NCBI RefSeq assembly: GCF_004963255.1
Contig: NZ_SUGA01000001.1
Location: forward strand, 372,001 to 436,000
DNA from: Mesorhizobium sp.
GTDB lineage: Bacteria; Pseudomonadota; Alphaproteobacteria; Rhizobiales; Rhizobiaceae
DNA: 64,000 nucleotides
Reading direction: 5' to 3'
A program made the position numbers and the translations under genes. Under the pieces are notes generated by a model. The model saw nothing but the letters and a program-made list of their open reading frames with translations, was not told where the DNA came from and made no database searches. Each line of letters starts with the position of its first letter. Position 1 is the stretch's first letter. Shown one piece after another: positions 33,201 through 41,442 of this stretch.

Positions 33201-34283
33201 CTATTTCTGCTTGTCGGCCTTGGCGTAAGCTTCGGCGAAATAGGTGAGGAAGACATCCAGCATGCCGTTCTCATGCTTATCTTCCATCGTCCGCCATGTC
33301 GCGACGAGCGCATCCCAGGCCTGGCTCTTCCTGGACGAGAAGGACGCAGGCGGGATTTTCTTCGCGATCGCCTCCGGCGACAGGTCGTCGAGCAGCCGCG
33401 ACAGCGCCGCCTGCATGGCGGCGTAGGTGGCGATTTCGTGGGCTTTCAGGTCGCGGAACGCATCCTCGACGCTGCGCCTGGCATCGAGATAGCCCGCCCT
33501 GCGCTTGGCGAACATGATCTCCAATATGTCGTCGGCGCCCGGCACGAATTTCAGCGGGTTGTTGTCCTCGGCGCCGATCATCGTGCGGTTCGCGCTCTTG
33601 GCGAGCACCTTTGCCGCCGCGCGCGCCTTGAGCAGCAGGGACAGTTGCTCGACCGTGGTTCTCAGCACTGCGCCGATCTCGGCCGCGACCTCGTGAGGAT
33701 TGCGCGCCTGCAGCAAGTCGGGCGCGATGCCTGCCGCCCTGGCGATCTCGCGCAATATCGCATCCGCTTCCGCGGACCGATTGGGTGGGGCTGCCGGCCC
33801 TGGCTGTTGCAACGCCGAGGATGTCGACACCCGCGCCGCCCCGGCCGAGCGCTGATCCGTCGGATTGAAGAGCGGCTCATGGCCGAAATCCAGGGGGGCG
33901 CCGGTCGAGGGCGGCAGCTCGCGTTGCGTGGAGCCGGTCCTGGTCTGCGGATGTCCGGTCGCGGCTCTCTCATCTTCGATCGAAACGCCGACGACATAAC
34001 GGCCGATCAGCAGCCGGTCGCCCTGTGCCAGCCGGTGCGGCCCGGCCATGCGCTGGCTCGAGCCATTGATGAAGGTGCCGTTGCGCGAGAGGTCGTAGAG
34101 CCAGAATGAGCCCGCCTGGTAGCGGACCTCGCAATGCCGGCCCGAGATGAACTTGTCCGGATCGGACAGCGTCCAGTCGCAGTTCTCGCGGCCGATCTCG
34201 AAGCTGCGGTCGCGGGCGGTATAGCTGGCGGCGGTGCCGGCTGGCAGCCTGTCGACATTGCTGATCTGGAGAGAGATGAACAT
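33201..34283 (-). CDS. tagH: Fha/TagH, FHA-domain T6SS regulator, second copy (module A)
   Basis: A 360-residue protein with an N-terminal FHA domain (about 26-100): GRENCDW, SGRH at 47-50 and NGTFING at 68-74, all consistent with phosphothreonine binding. A Pro/Gln-rich linker follows. The C-terminal domain (about 190-360) is that of type VI FHA proteins, with DDILEIMFAKRRAGYLDARR-like and FLTYFAEAYAKADKQK at the end. It is probably the substrate of PpkA and the adaptor that gathers core components. It diverges from vgrG across a 308-base gap. Confidence 0.9.
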   Translation of the reverse strand: MFISLQISNVDRLPAGTAASYTARDRSFEIGRENCDWTLSDPDKFISGRHCEVRYQAGSFWLYDLSRNGTFINGSSQRMAGPHRLAQGDRLLIGRYVVGVSIEDERAATGHPQTRTGSTQRELPPSTGAPLDFGHEPLFNPTDQRSAGAARVSTSSALQQPGPAAPPNRSAEADAILREIARAAGIAPDLLQARNPHEVAAEIGAVLRTTVEQLSLLLKARAAAKVLAKSANRTMIGAEDNNPLKFVPGADDILEIMFAKRRAGYLDARRSVEDAFRDLKAHEIATYAAMQAALSRLLDDLSPEAIAKKIPPASFSSRKSQAWDALVATWRTMEDKHENGMLDVFLTYFAEAYAKADKQK

Positions 34284-34591
34284 CCGGAAGCGTCGCCGAA
34301 CTTGGTCAACAAATGCTTATCTTGCGCGCAATTCCGGGCGGAAAACCGTTGAGCGCCCTTCCGGAATTGCTCTGCTATTCTAGCAGCTTGCAAGCCGAGC
34401 GGGAGAGGAGCGTTTCACACCGGCGTATGGGCACGCTTTAGCCATCGCTATTATTTGGCCTCCCTCAAACATGTGCTAGGCTGACGCGGATACGGTGCGG
34501 TGAACTCGAACGCTCCCGAACGTGATGCAGTTAATAGAGCGGGGGCTTCAAACCGTCACACTGGCGGCCGCGTCGAGGAGGGGCACGACCC
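34284..34591. promoter_or_regulatory. divergent region between module A fha and vgrG
   Basis: This 308-base gap must hold promoters for both directions. It contains palindrome copy 3 at 34328-34370. The vgrG ATG at 34592 is preceded by GAGGAGGGG at 34575-34583. A GGCACG-like stretch right at the start codon is not a sigma-54 site. No other boxes are convincing. Confidence 0.55.
34328..34370. repeat. dispersed palindromic repeat, copy 3
   Basis: GCAATTCCGG (34328-34337) and CCGGAATTGC (34361-34370) are perfect 10-base arms with GGAAAACCG inside. It lies upstream of vgrG and module A fha. Confidence 0.75.
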
Positions 34592-36916
34592 ATGCCGAAC
34601 GAACGTGCCACGGTTGTACAGACGCCGGCTGGCGCCGACCTGACCTTCACCCATCTCGTCGGGCGCGATGAGATCAGCCGCTGCTTCGCCTATACGGTCG
34701 GCTTCGTCTCGAAGAACCGCGACGTCGACCCGCTGAAGATGCTTGGCGGCATCGTTTCGGTCGAGGGCGAGTCCGATCCCAAGCGCTGGTTCAGTGGCCT
34801 CGTGTCGGATTTCAAGCTGACCCGCATCGAGGATCGGCTGGCCTTCTACGAGGCGACCGTCAGGCCGTGGCTCTGGTTCCTCGGCAACACCACCGATTGC
34901 CGCATCTTCCAGAACATGACGGCGGTGGAGATCGTCGAGAAGATCTTCTCGAAATATGGCATCGCCAAATTCGAGAAGCGGCTGCAGGGCTCCTATCCCC
35001 AGCGCGAATATTGCGTGCAGTATGACGAGAGCGATCTCGATTTCGTGCAGCGGCTGCTCGAGCACGAAGGCATTTTCTATTTCTTCGAGCATGACGAGGG
35101 CAAGCACACGCTCATCCTCTGCGACGCGATGAGCAAGCTGAAGCCGGCGCCCGGTTACGAGAAGGTGCTTTACAACTTCGAGGGCCAGGCCTCGCGGCGC
35201 GATGTCGAATATATCACCGAATGGATACCGGGCAGCGCGGTTCGGCCGGGCGCCTATGCCCACACCGACTATGATTTCGAGAAGCCCGGCGCCGATCTGA
35301 TGGCGAAATCCGCCCAGCCTTTCGCCCACAAGGAGGCGTCCGGCGAGAACTATCGCCAGCCAGGCGCCCATCTCGATGTCGGGCGCGGCGACAAGATCGC
35401 CGGGATCCGCCGCGAGGAGCTTCAGGCCGTGCACCAGCACAGCACCGCGGTTGGCACGGTGCGCGGCCTTTTTTCCGGCTGCAAGTTTACGCTGGAGAGC
35501 TTTCCGCGCGACGACCAGAACCAGGACTATCTGGTGGTCAGCGCCGAATACCGCCTGTTCGACCCTGGCTACCGGACCCAGAACGAGGCCCACAACGAGA
35601 ATTTCAAGGTGGTGCTCGGCGTGGCCCCCACCAAATTGCCCTATCGCCCGCCGCGCATCACGCCGCGGCCGATCATGCGCGGCCCGCAGACGGCGACCGT
35701 CGTCGGCCCTTCGGGCGAGGAGATCTTCACCGACAAATATGCCCGCGTGAAGGTGCAGTTCCACTGGGACCGGCTCGGCAAGAAGGACCAGAACTCGTCC
35801 TGCTTCGTGCGCGTCTCGCAGACCTGGGCCGGCAGCAACTGGGGCTTCATCCAGATCCCGCGCATCGGCCAGGAGGTCATCGTCGACTTCATCGAAGGCG
35901 ACCCGGACCTGCCGATCATCACCGGCCGCGTCTACAACGCCTCGCAGATGCCGCCCTACGGGCTGCCGGGCAACGCCACCCAGTCGGGCTGGAAGTCCAA
36001 TTCCTCGAAGGGTGGCGGCGGTTACAACGAGCTGATGTTCGAGGACAAGGCCGGCTCCGAGCTGGTCAATTTCCAGGCGCAGAAGGACCACCACCTGCTG
36101 ATCAAGCACGACCGCAACAAGACGGTTCAGCATGACCAGTCCGACCGCATCGACCACGACGCCAAGCACTCCGTCGGCCACAACCTCGACGAGGACGTCG
36201 GCAACAACAAGACGGTCAAGATCGGCGTCGACCAGACCACCAACATCGGCTCGAACGACACCGAAACGGTGGGCGCGAACCGCAAGCTGACGGTGATGGC
36301 GAATGAGACGATCCACGTCGTCGCCAACTCGACCGAGAACATCGACGCCAACCATTCGCAGACGGTGGGGCTCAATCAGACGGTCACGGTGGGGGTGGCG
36401 CGTGTCGATACGGTGGGCGCTGCCGAGGCGAGAACTGTTGGCGCTTCGCAGACGAACACGATTGGGGCGACGCGGTCGGTGAGCGTAGGGATCAGCCAAA
36501 GCCACAGCATTGGCGCCGGCGACTCGTGGACCATCGGTGCGGGGCAAGACATCAGCATCGGCGCCGGGCAGACTGTTACCATCGCATCGTCACAAGCTAC
36601 CGACATAGGCGCCTCCCGAGCCACCAACATCGCATCCAACGACGCCACCGATATCGGCGGCGGTCACATGCTCAAGATTGCCAAAGGCAGCAAGATCGAT
36701 GTCGGTGAGAGCGGCGTTATCGAGGTCGGCAAGAATTTCACGCTCGACGCCAAGGAGAGCATCACCCTGAAGACGGGCAGCGCGCAGATCGTGATGAAGA
36801 AGGACGGGACGATCATCATCGAGGGCAAAGATATTACCGTCAAGGGCTCGGGCAAGATCAACATCAAGGCCTCCAGCGACGTGATCATCAAAGGCTCGAC
36901 GATCAATGAGAATTGA
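34592..36916 (+). CDS. vgrG: VgrG (TssI) spike protein with repeat-rich needle
   Basis: A 774-residue VgrG. The gp27/gp44-like base covers about 1-380, with YCVQYDESDLDFVQRLLEHE typical. The gp5 OB-like part includes QFHWDRLGKKDQNSSCFVRV and WAGSNWGFIQIPRIGQEVIV. From about 500 on lies an extended beta-helix made of short repeats such as TVTVG, RTVGASQT, TNTIGAT and SIGAGQ, ending KINIKASSDVIIKG. There is no obvious C-terminal catalytic extension, so effector delivery probably relies on separate cargo. It forms the puncturing tip on Hcp. It is the first of three plus-strand genes. Confidence 0.95.
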   Translation: MPNERATVVQTPAGADLTFTHLVGRDEISRCFAYTVGFVSKNRDVDPLKMLGGIVSVEGESDPKRWFSGLVSDFKLTRIEDRLAFYEATVRPWLWFLGNTTDCRIFQNMTAVEIVEKIFSKYGIAKFEKRLQGSYPQREYCVQYDESDLDFVQRLLEHEGIFYFFEHDEGKHTLILCDAMSKLKPAPGYEKVLYNFEGQASRRDVEYITEWIPGSAVRPGAYAHTDYDFEKPGADLMAKSAQPFAHKEASGENYRQPGAHLDVGRGDKIAGIRREELQAVHQHSTAVGTVRGLFSGCKFTLESFPRDDQNQDYLVVSAEYRLFDPGYRTQNEAHNENFKVVLGVAPTKLPYRPPRITPRPIMRGPQTATVVGPSGEEIFTDKYARVKVQFHWDRLGKKDQNSSCFVRVSQTWAGSNWGFIQIPRIGQEVIVDFIEGDPDLPIITGRVYNASQMPPYGLPGNATQSGWKSNSSKGGGGYNELMFEDKAGSELVNFQAQKDHHLLIKHDRNKTVQHDQSDRIDHDAKHSVGHNLDEDVGNNKTVKIGVDQTTNIGSNDTETVGANRKLTVMANETIHVVANSTENIDANHSQTVGLNQTVTVGVARVDTVGAAEARTVGASQTNTIGATRSVSVGISQSHSIGAGDSWTIGAGQDISIGAGQTVTIASSQATDIGASRATNIASNDATDIGGGHMLKIAKGSKIDVGESGVIEVGKNFTLDAKESITLKTGSAQIVMKKDGTIIIEGKDITVKGSGKINIKASSDVIIKGSTINEN

Positions 36917-36924
36917 GGGTGGCG

Positions 36925-37350
36925 ATGAGCAAGGTCAGGGCTAAGATAGACGGCGTCGTAATCGGTGCCTTCCTGGGTTTCGGTGAGGAGGCGCCGCTCG
37001 TCGTTTTCCCCGGCAATCCGGAAAAAACAGCGTTGCCCGCGCACAGCCTGTGCGAATTGTCTTCCAATATGATTGGCTGTGAGGTGGCCTTGCTGTTCCA
37101 GGAAGGCAACCCTCGCAGGCCTTTGATCGTCGGTCGGATCGTCGATCCCAACCGCTCGAAGACGGCTCCGCAAGTCATCCGTGACGGGCAGCGTGTGCAG
37201 ATCATCGCTGAGGAACGCCTCGAGCTCAGATGTGGCAAGGCGATCATCCTGATGGAGGCGGACGGCCGCATCACAATTCGCGGCGCTCATATCACCAGCC
37301 ACGCCAGTGGCGCTCAGCGCATTCGCGGCGGCTCGATCAACCTGAATTGA
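36925..37350 (+). CDS. DUF6484-type T6SS accessory protein
   Basis: A 141-residue protein from the ATG at 36925 (MSKVRAKIDGVVIGAFLGF), eight bases after the vgrG stop, with GAGGGTGG upstream. The body has an OB-like N-terminal half (HSLCELSSNMIGCEVALLF, then RRPLIVGRIV) and a beta-rich C-terminus (IILMEADGRITIRGAHITSH) resembling the end of VgrG needles. This pattern fits the DUF6484 family, often encoded beside vgrG; the number is from memory. It may cap or extend the spike. Its stop overlaps the next start (TGATG). Confidence 0.75.
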   Translation: MSKVRAKIDGVVIGAFLGFGEEAPLVVFPGNPEKTALPAHSLCELSSNMIGCEVALLFQEGNPRRPLIVGRIVDPNRSKTAPQVIRDGQRVQIIAEERLELRCGKAIILMEADGRITIRGAHITSHASGAQRIRGGSINLN

Positions 37351-38432
37351 TGCAGACTCCGTTGAAGGCACAGGGTCCACGGCCGGCCCGCATTGCGGCG
37401 GAAGTCATACGCCAGCACGCGGAGCTTGTCGCCTTCCTGTGGGCGCAGCGTGACAGTTGGTCAGCTGAGGATCCGCCCGACGCCAGGGTCATCGCCGGGA
37501 TCGACCAGCGACTCGAGATAAACCTGGACGCCCTGCGCATCGCCGCCGCCTCCGCCTGGCCGTTTCTGATCGCGCAGCACGAGGACTTCCCAGACAAGGG
37601 CGAACTGTTCGCTTTCGCGTGGATGGCTCTGGAGCTGGCCGACGGCGAGAAAGTGGCCCAGGCGGTAGAATTCGGGCGTCTGACAAGTGACGACGCTAAG
37701 GGCCTGGTTGGCGCGCTGGCATGGCATAAGCCAGCGGTCATCGGGCCGGTTGTTCGCAAGTGGATAGGCGAGCCGGATGCCTTCCTGCGCTTTCTAGCCG
37801 TTTCGGCATGCGCGGAGCACACCGTTGACCCAGGCGCGACTTTGGCCAGGCTGGTTAAGGATCATGATCCCAGGGTGCGCACTGCGGCCTTGCGCCTTGC
37901 CGGTCAACTGCGACGCTTCGATCTGGTACGCGACGTCCATGACGCGTTCGATCACGAGGATGAGCGCGTCCGGCTTTGGGCCGGCTGGGCGCTCGTCGAA
38001 TTGGGGTCGGGAGACCTCACGCGGCAGGAACTCAGGAAGATCGCGGCGGCCGCCGGCCCGGATGCCATGGTCGCGCTGCGCGCACTGGCAAAGGCGGGAC
38101 CTGACAAGGACGTTCGCGCCTGGATGGGAGGGCTGATGAAGGCCCAGCAGACAGCGCCGCTTGCCGTCCGCGGCATCGGCATGCTGGGCGACAGGTCCGT
38201 TCTGGCCTGGCTCATCGAGCGTATGCGCGAGCCTTATGTGGCCGTCGCGGCCTGCGCGGCATTTCTCGAGCTTTTTCCCGAAGCCAGGTTGGAGACGAAG
38301 CTGTTCACGGTCGGCCCGGAGGAATTGGGCCCGGCCTTCGCCCAACACTTCGAGAACGACGTGGTAAAGCTTGCGTTGCCCGATCGGGTGCAAGCGTGGT
38401 GGTCGGAGAAGGGCACCGTGCCGCAGCGGTAA
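37350..38432 (+). CDS. TIGR02270-type HEAT-repeat protein of T6SS loci
   Basis: A 360-residue alpha-helical protein with HEAT-like repeats: LARLVKDHDPRVRTAALRLA, then FDHEDERVRLWAGWALVELG, and AVRGIGMLGDRSVLAWLIERM. The ATG at 37350 overlaps the previous stop. It belongs with the conserved hypothetical T6SS proteins found next to vgrG, DUF2169 and KAS-like genes (TIGR02270, from memory). It may be an adaptor for spike or effector loading. There is no signal peptide. It is convergent with the putative immunity gene, separated by 99 bases with a repeat. Confidence 0.8.
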   Translation: MQTPLKAQGPRPARIAAEVIRQHAELVAFLWAQRDSWSAEDPPDARVIAGIDQRLEINLDALRIAAASAWPFLIAQHEDFPDKGELFAFAWMALELADGEKVAQAVEFGRLTSDDAKGLVGALAWHKPAVIGPVVRKWIGEPDAFLRFLAVSACAEHTVDPGATLARLVKDHDPRVRTAALRLAGQLRRFDLVRDVHDAFDHEDERVRLWAGWALVELGSGDLTRQELRKIAAAAGPDAMVALRALAKAGPDKDVRAWMGGLMKAQQTAPLAVRGIGMLGDRSVLAWLIERMREPYVAVAACAAFLELFPEARLETKLFTVGPEELGPAFAQHFENDVVKLALPDRVQAWWSEKGTVPQR

Positions 38433-38442
38433 ATCCGCAGGA

Positions 38443-38513
38443 GCAATTCCAGGAAAAGTGCCCCGTTAAAATCAAAGAGATAGGGGGTCCGTCCTTTCCG
38501 TGAAACGGTGAAC
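38443..38513. repeat. dispersed palindromic repeat, half copy 4
   Basis: GCAATTCCAGGAAAAGTG (38443-38460) repeats the left half of the copy at 33090, and TTTCCGTGAAACGGTGAA (38496-38513) repeats the hairpin core at 33163. The parts between differ. It lies between convergent genes. Confidence 0.6.
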
Positions 38514-38531
38514 CACCCCAGGTGCTGTTCT

Positions 38532-39362
38532 TCAGTCTGGTATGGGGTGTCCGAAGAAATAGCGTTGGCCGGGAACGAACCGGTTCAACTGATCGCTCTC
38601 CAGGAATTCCTCCAGAACGGCCACCGCATCGAGCCGGCGGTCACGACCCTTCTCGTTGAAAAGCCCCGTGCAATTGACGCCAGTTGCAGCTTCAAAAATG
38701 AGCAAACCGCGGTGGAATCGTTCGCTCTGTGCGTCTTCAGCCTCCAATTTGGCTAGCATGCCTTTTGCCAGTTGCACCACGTCCAATGTCCGCGCCTCAA
38801 AAACCTTCATACCGACGAGACCGTCGGCGACTGACGATCGAATGGAGTCCACCCGCTCCGCCAGGATCTCCGGAGTCGGCTGATCGTCACGCGAATAAAA
38901 GATTGGCCCGTCGTCGGACTCCAGCAGGTAAGAGAGTTCGCGAAGTGTCTGATCGCGGTCCTCATCGGGGTTCGTCCCAATGGAATAGAGTTTTACCAGC
39001 AAGGGAACCGCGCGGATGTCGCATGACAGGCCGATTAGTGCCGATAAATGAAAGCGAACCCACTCTTCGTTTTGCAATTTTTGAAGATGACTCAGCGCGG
39101 CTGTCATCTCGGTCCACCCACCAGCGCAACCAAGAATATTGACACCAGCGTACCAGATTAGGCTGTCTTGGCTGCGCAGGAGAATCTCTCTTACATGGGT
39201 CAGCTTCGAAAAATCTCCCTCCCGACAGTGCAGGTTTATCGTGTACAGATCCTCCCAAGCCGTGTTTGCCTTGAGGCTCAGGGAGTATTTTGAACTGACA
39301 GGATCTTCCTGAGGCAGAAAGAACCCCAGCGCGAGTGCGTCAAAGTCTCTTTCGATGGGCAT
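38532..39362 (-). CDS. putative immunity protein for the DUF4150 effector (HEAT-like)
   Basis: A 276-residue protein from the ATG at 39362 (MPIERDFDALALGFFLP); a TTG four codons earlier is possible. It is mostly alpha-helical with HEAT-like segments: THVREILLRSQDSLIWYAG, LSHLQKLQNEEWVRFHLSAL and IRAVPLLVKLYSIG. No signal peptide is seen, so it should act in the cytoplasm. Codon use looks less GC-rich than neighbours, often a sign of horizontally exchanged toxin/immunity modules. Placed 29 bases after the candidate toxin gene as the last gene of the T6SS operon, it is best read as its immunity protein. That is inference; I do not recognise a named family. Confidence 0.65.
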   Translation of the reverse strand: MPIERDFDALALGFFLPQEDPVSSKYSLSLKANTAWEDLYTINLHCREGDFSKLTHVREILLRSQDSLIWYAGVNILGCAGGWTEMTAALSHLQKLQNEEWVRFHLSALIGLSCDIRAVPLLVKLYSIGTNPDEDRDQTLRELSYLLESDDGPIFYSRDDQPTPEILAERVDSIRSSVADGLVGMKVFEARTLDVVQLAKGMLAKLEAEDAQSERFHRGLLIFEAATGVNCTGLFNEKGRDRRLDAVAVLEEFLESDQLNRFVPGQRYFFGHPIPD

Positions 39363-39391
39363 ATTCGATTCCAATCTCGATCACGAGGCGG

Positions 39392-40420
39392 CTAGATTAA
39401 ACTTCTGGTTCCCTGTTCGAGTGTCGTTTGGAGGTCTTCAATGTCGTCGCACTCGGGGCCGCCCATTTTGTTGTCTGGCACCACATTGTCTGGATCGTTG
39501 CATCCGCCTGCTTGTTTCGGTGTCATGTGATTTCGCTTTGTCATGGTCGGACGCGTTGTCGGGGTGGAACCCCACTGCCTGTCGACTTTGGCTTTCGCTC
39601 GCCTGCCGAAAGCGTCGTCGCACACCTGCGCCACGGTTCTGGGCCCCGAGGCACCCCGAGGTGGATATCGCACCCCGGATGGAATTTCGAAATGTATGGC
39701 ACAGCCGGAAGTATTCGACGGATGAACGTTGTTGCATCCGGCCCCGCCAGCATCGCGCGCCGCCCGCGCTTGCTGTTTTGCAAGCGTGAAATCTCTTAGC
39801 GTGTTGTACAGCGCCGTCTGGTCGGGACCTGGCGGGAGACGGTCGATTCGCGACTGCCAGAATTGAGTAGACGTCACGGCCCTGAATGGCCTTCCAGTTG
39901 CGGGGTCCTTCTGCCATTCGTGCAACGCGTCGCCGCAACAGGGACAAATTCCGGCGTCGATAACATCCTGGGCATCCGCAAGATTCTGAAATTCGATCGG
40001 CGGTAGCGGCGCTGTGGTGGTCCCGCTCGATGCATGATTGCTGGTGGTGATGTCGAAGTGCCGGCAGACGTTCTTGCCCTCGAACTTCACGTCCATGCAC
40101 CAGGCCTGAAAATAGGTCTTGCCGGTGATTTGATGGGTGACGACATTCGCCCCGAAGGTGCGCGTCGCCGCCTCGTCGCCAAGGACCGGTTCCTGGTAGT
40201 AGGATTGCTGCGCCAGCGCGGCGCCTTTGCCGCCGATCAGCACCGTGCTGGAACCGGACTTCAGGTTGTTGGAGAACGAGGTGTCGGGGTACGGGATAGG
40301 GATCGGGCCGGCTGGCGGCGAAGGCGGCGACATGCAGACGTCCGGAAACCGTGCGATGGACTTGTTCATGCCGTTTTCGGCGGCGATTTCCCACATTCCT
40401 GCAAAGACTTTCTTCGTCAT
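39392..40420 (-). CDS. DUF4150 (PAAR-like) T6SS effector with Cys/His-rich C-terminal toxin candidate
   Basis: A 342-residue protein. Residues 1-130 match the DUF4150/PAAR-like domain (RFPDVCMSPPSPPAGPIPIP, YPDTSFSNNLKSGS, GDEAATRTFGANVV), which tips the VgrG spike. The remaining 210 residues are different in style: C159-P-C161-C162 (CPCCGDALHEWQ), C229 and C240 around NNVHPSNTSG, C267, N297-H298, GGC at 305-307 and C324. The end NHMTPKQAGGCNDPDNVVP looks like an HNH/His-Me-type zinc nuclease core, but I cannot name the family. It sits after DUF2169 and KAS-like genes and before its likely immunity gene. Confidence 0.8.
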   Translation of the reverse strand: MTKKVFAGMWEIAAENGMNKSIARFPDVCMSPPSPPAGPIPIPYPDTSFSNNLKSGSSTVLIGGKGAALAQQSYYQEPVLGDEAATRTFGANVVTHQITGKTYFQAWCMDVKFEGKNVCRHFDITTSNHASSGTTTAPLPPIEFQNLADAQDVIDAGICPCCGDALHEWQKDPATGRPFRAVTSTQFWQSRIDRLPPGPDQTALYNTLRDFTLAKQQARAARDAGGAGCNNVHPSNTSGCAIHFEIPSGVRYPPRGASGPRTVAQVCDDAFGRRAKAKVDRQWGSTPTTRPTMTKRNHMTPKQAGGCNDPDNVVPDNKMGGPECDDIEDLQTTLEQGTRSLI

Positions 40421-40431
40421 GCGGAAACCTC

Positions 40432-41442
40432 CTACGCAGAAACCACGGCGGCCGCGCGGCCGCCAAACGCCATCGAACTTCCGTGCAGAGCCGCGAGTTC
40501 GCCGGGCGCATAGCCGCGCTTGAAAGCCTGTTCCGCCCAGGCGAACTGGATCAGGCCGGCCGCCGACCCGCAGTCACCCATGCAGTCGGCCGCGTGCCAA
40601 ACGGGCTGCGCCGGCCGCGTTTTGCGCGTGTTGCGCATCTGCGCCAGCACGAGTTCCTCGAATGAATATGATTCGCCCCCGACATCGCTGAGCCGGAACG
40701 CAACCTCGTGCAACTGGACGCCGGCCTCGCCGAGCGCGGCTTTCAGTGCCGCGCTGAGGCCGTCGGCCCGGAAAGGGTCCTCGTTGCTGGCTGTTGCGGT
40801 CTCAACGGCGAGGCCTAGGCCCCGCAGCCGCAGGGACCCCTCGACGATCGGACGTTTGCTTACCACCAGAATGCAGGCCGCTTCGCCGGGGATGAGGCCA
40901 TCGGTGATCTTGCTGGTCTTCAGCCGCATCCGATTGTCGAGCCAACTCAGCGCGCGCGCGTCGATTAGGCTGTCGATCGCCATGACGAGGCATGCCTCCA
41001 CGTCGCGCTCGCCAAGCAGCTTGCGTGCCTGTTCAATGGCGACGAATGCCGAAATCTGGCCATGAGCAACTTGGAAGGTTCGTGGTCCAGCCAATGGCTT
41101 GCCGCCGGCAACCGTGAGCCCGGACAGAATTCCATTGATGCGCGCGCCTGGCATGCCGGCGTCACGACCGCACAGCAGGAAAGGCATCTCGCCCCAGGGC
41201 AGCATGGCAGCAAACCTGGCATCGATTTGCTCGACGGCAAGCCGGGCCAGCGTAGCAAGGCGCGTTCGGCCATGCGCCTCCGGCGGGACGCCGTCGACCC
41301 TGGCTCCGCGAATCGATTGGCCGCCGCGGTCGCGGTAAGGCAATTCCTCAAAGACCGGGATGCCCGCCCGCATCGCGGCAGCGGCGCTTGCCGGCGTGTA
41401 GCCGACTGGGCACACGATGCTGGCGCAGGCAATGGCCGTCAT
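40432..41442 (-). CDS. beta-ketoacyl synthase-like (thiolase-fold) T6SS accessory protein
   Basis: A 336-residue thiolase-fold protein. Features resembling ketosynthases are CLVMAIDSLIDARAL (the strand before the second half) and WHAADCMGDCGSAAGLIQFA, at the place where synthases carry GHxxGAAG. The histidine there is replaced by aspartate, and no canonical active-site cysteine stretch is found, so it is probably not an active synthase. Its ATG overlaps the DUF2169 stop (ATGA). KAS-like proteins recur beside DUF2169 and DUF4150 in proteobacterial T6SS loci; a role in effector handling is inferred. Confidence 0.78.
   Translation of the reverse strand: MTAIACASIVCPVGYTPASAAAAMRAGIPVFEELPYRDRGGQSIRGARVDGVPPEAHGRTRLATLARLAVEQIDARFAAMLPWGEMPFLLCGRDAGMPGARINGILSGLTVAGGKPLAGPRTFQVAHGQISAFVAIEQARKLLGERDVEACLVMAIDSLIDARALSWLDNRMRLKTSKITDGLIPGEAACILVVSKRPIVEGSLRLRGLGLAVETATASNEDPFRADGLSAALKAALGEAGVQLHEVAFRLSDVGGESYSFEELVLAQMRNTRKTRPAQPVWHAADCMGDCGSAAGLIQFAWAEQAFKRGYAPGELAALHGSSMAFGGRAAAVVSA

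Noticed and set aside
34580..34595. GGCACGACCCATGCC resembling a sigma-54 promoter at the vgrG start
   Set aside because: It overlaps the ribosome site and start codon, leaving no room for a transcript leader.
34556..36547. 663-residue open frame on the minus strand across vgrG
   Set aside because: It is the antisense shadow of vgrG in a GC-rich gene; composition is Arg/Val/Asp-rich without domains, and the plus frame is a clear VgrG.
36361..36660. Possible CRISPR-like tandem repeats in vgrG
   Set aside because: The repeats are coding, of unequal length, and encode beta-helix turns.
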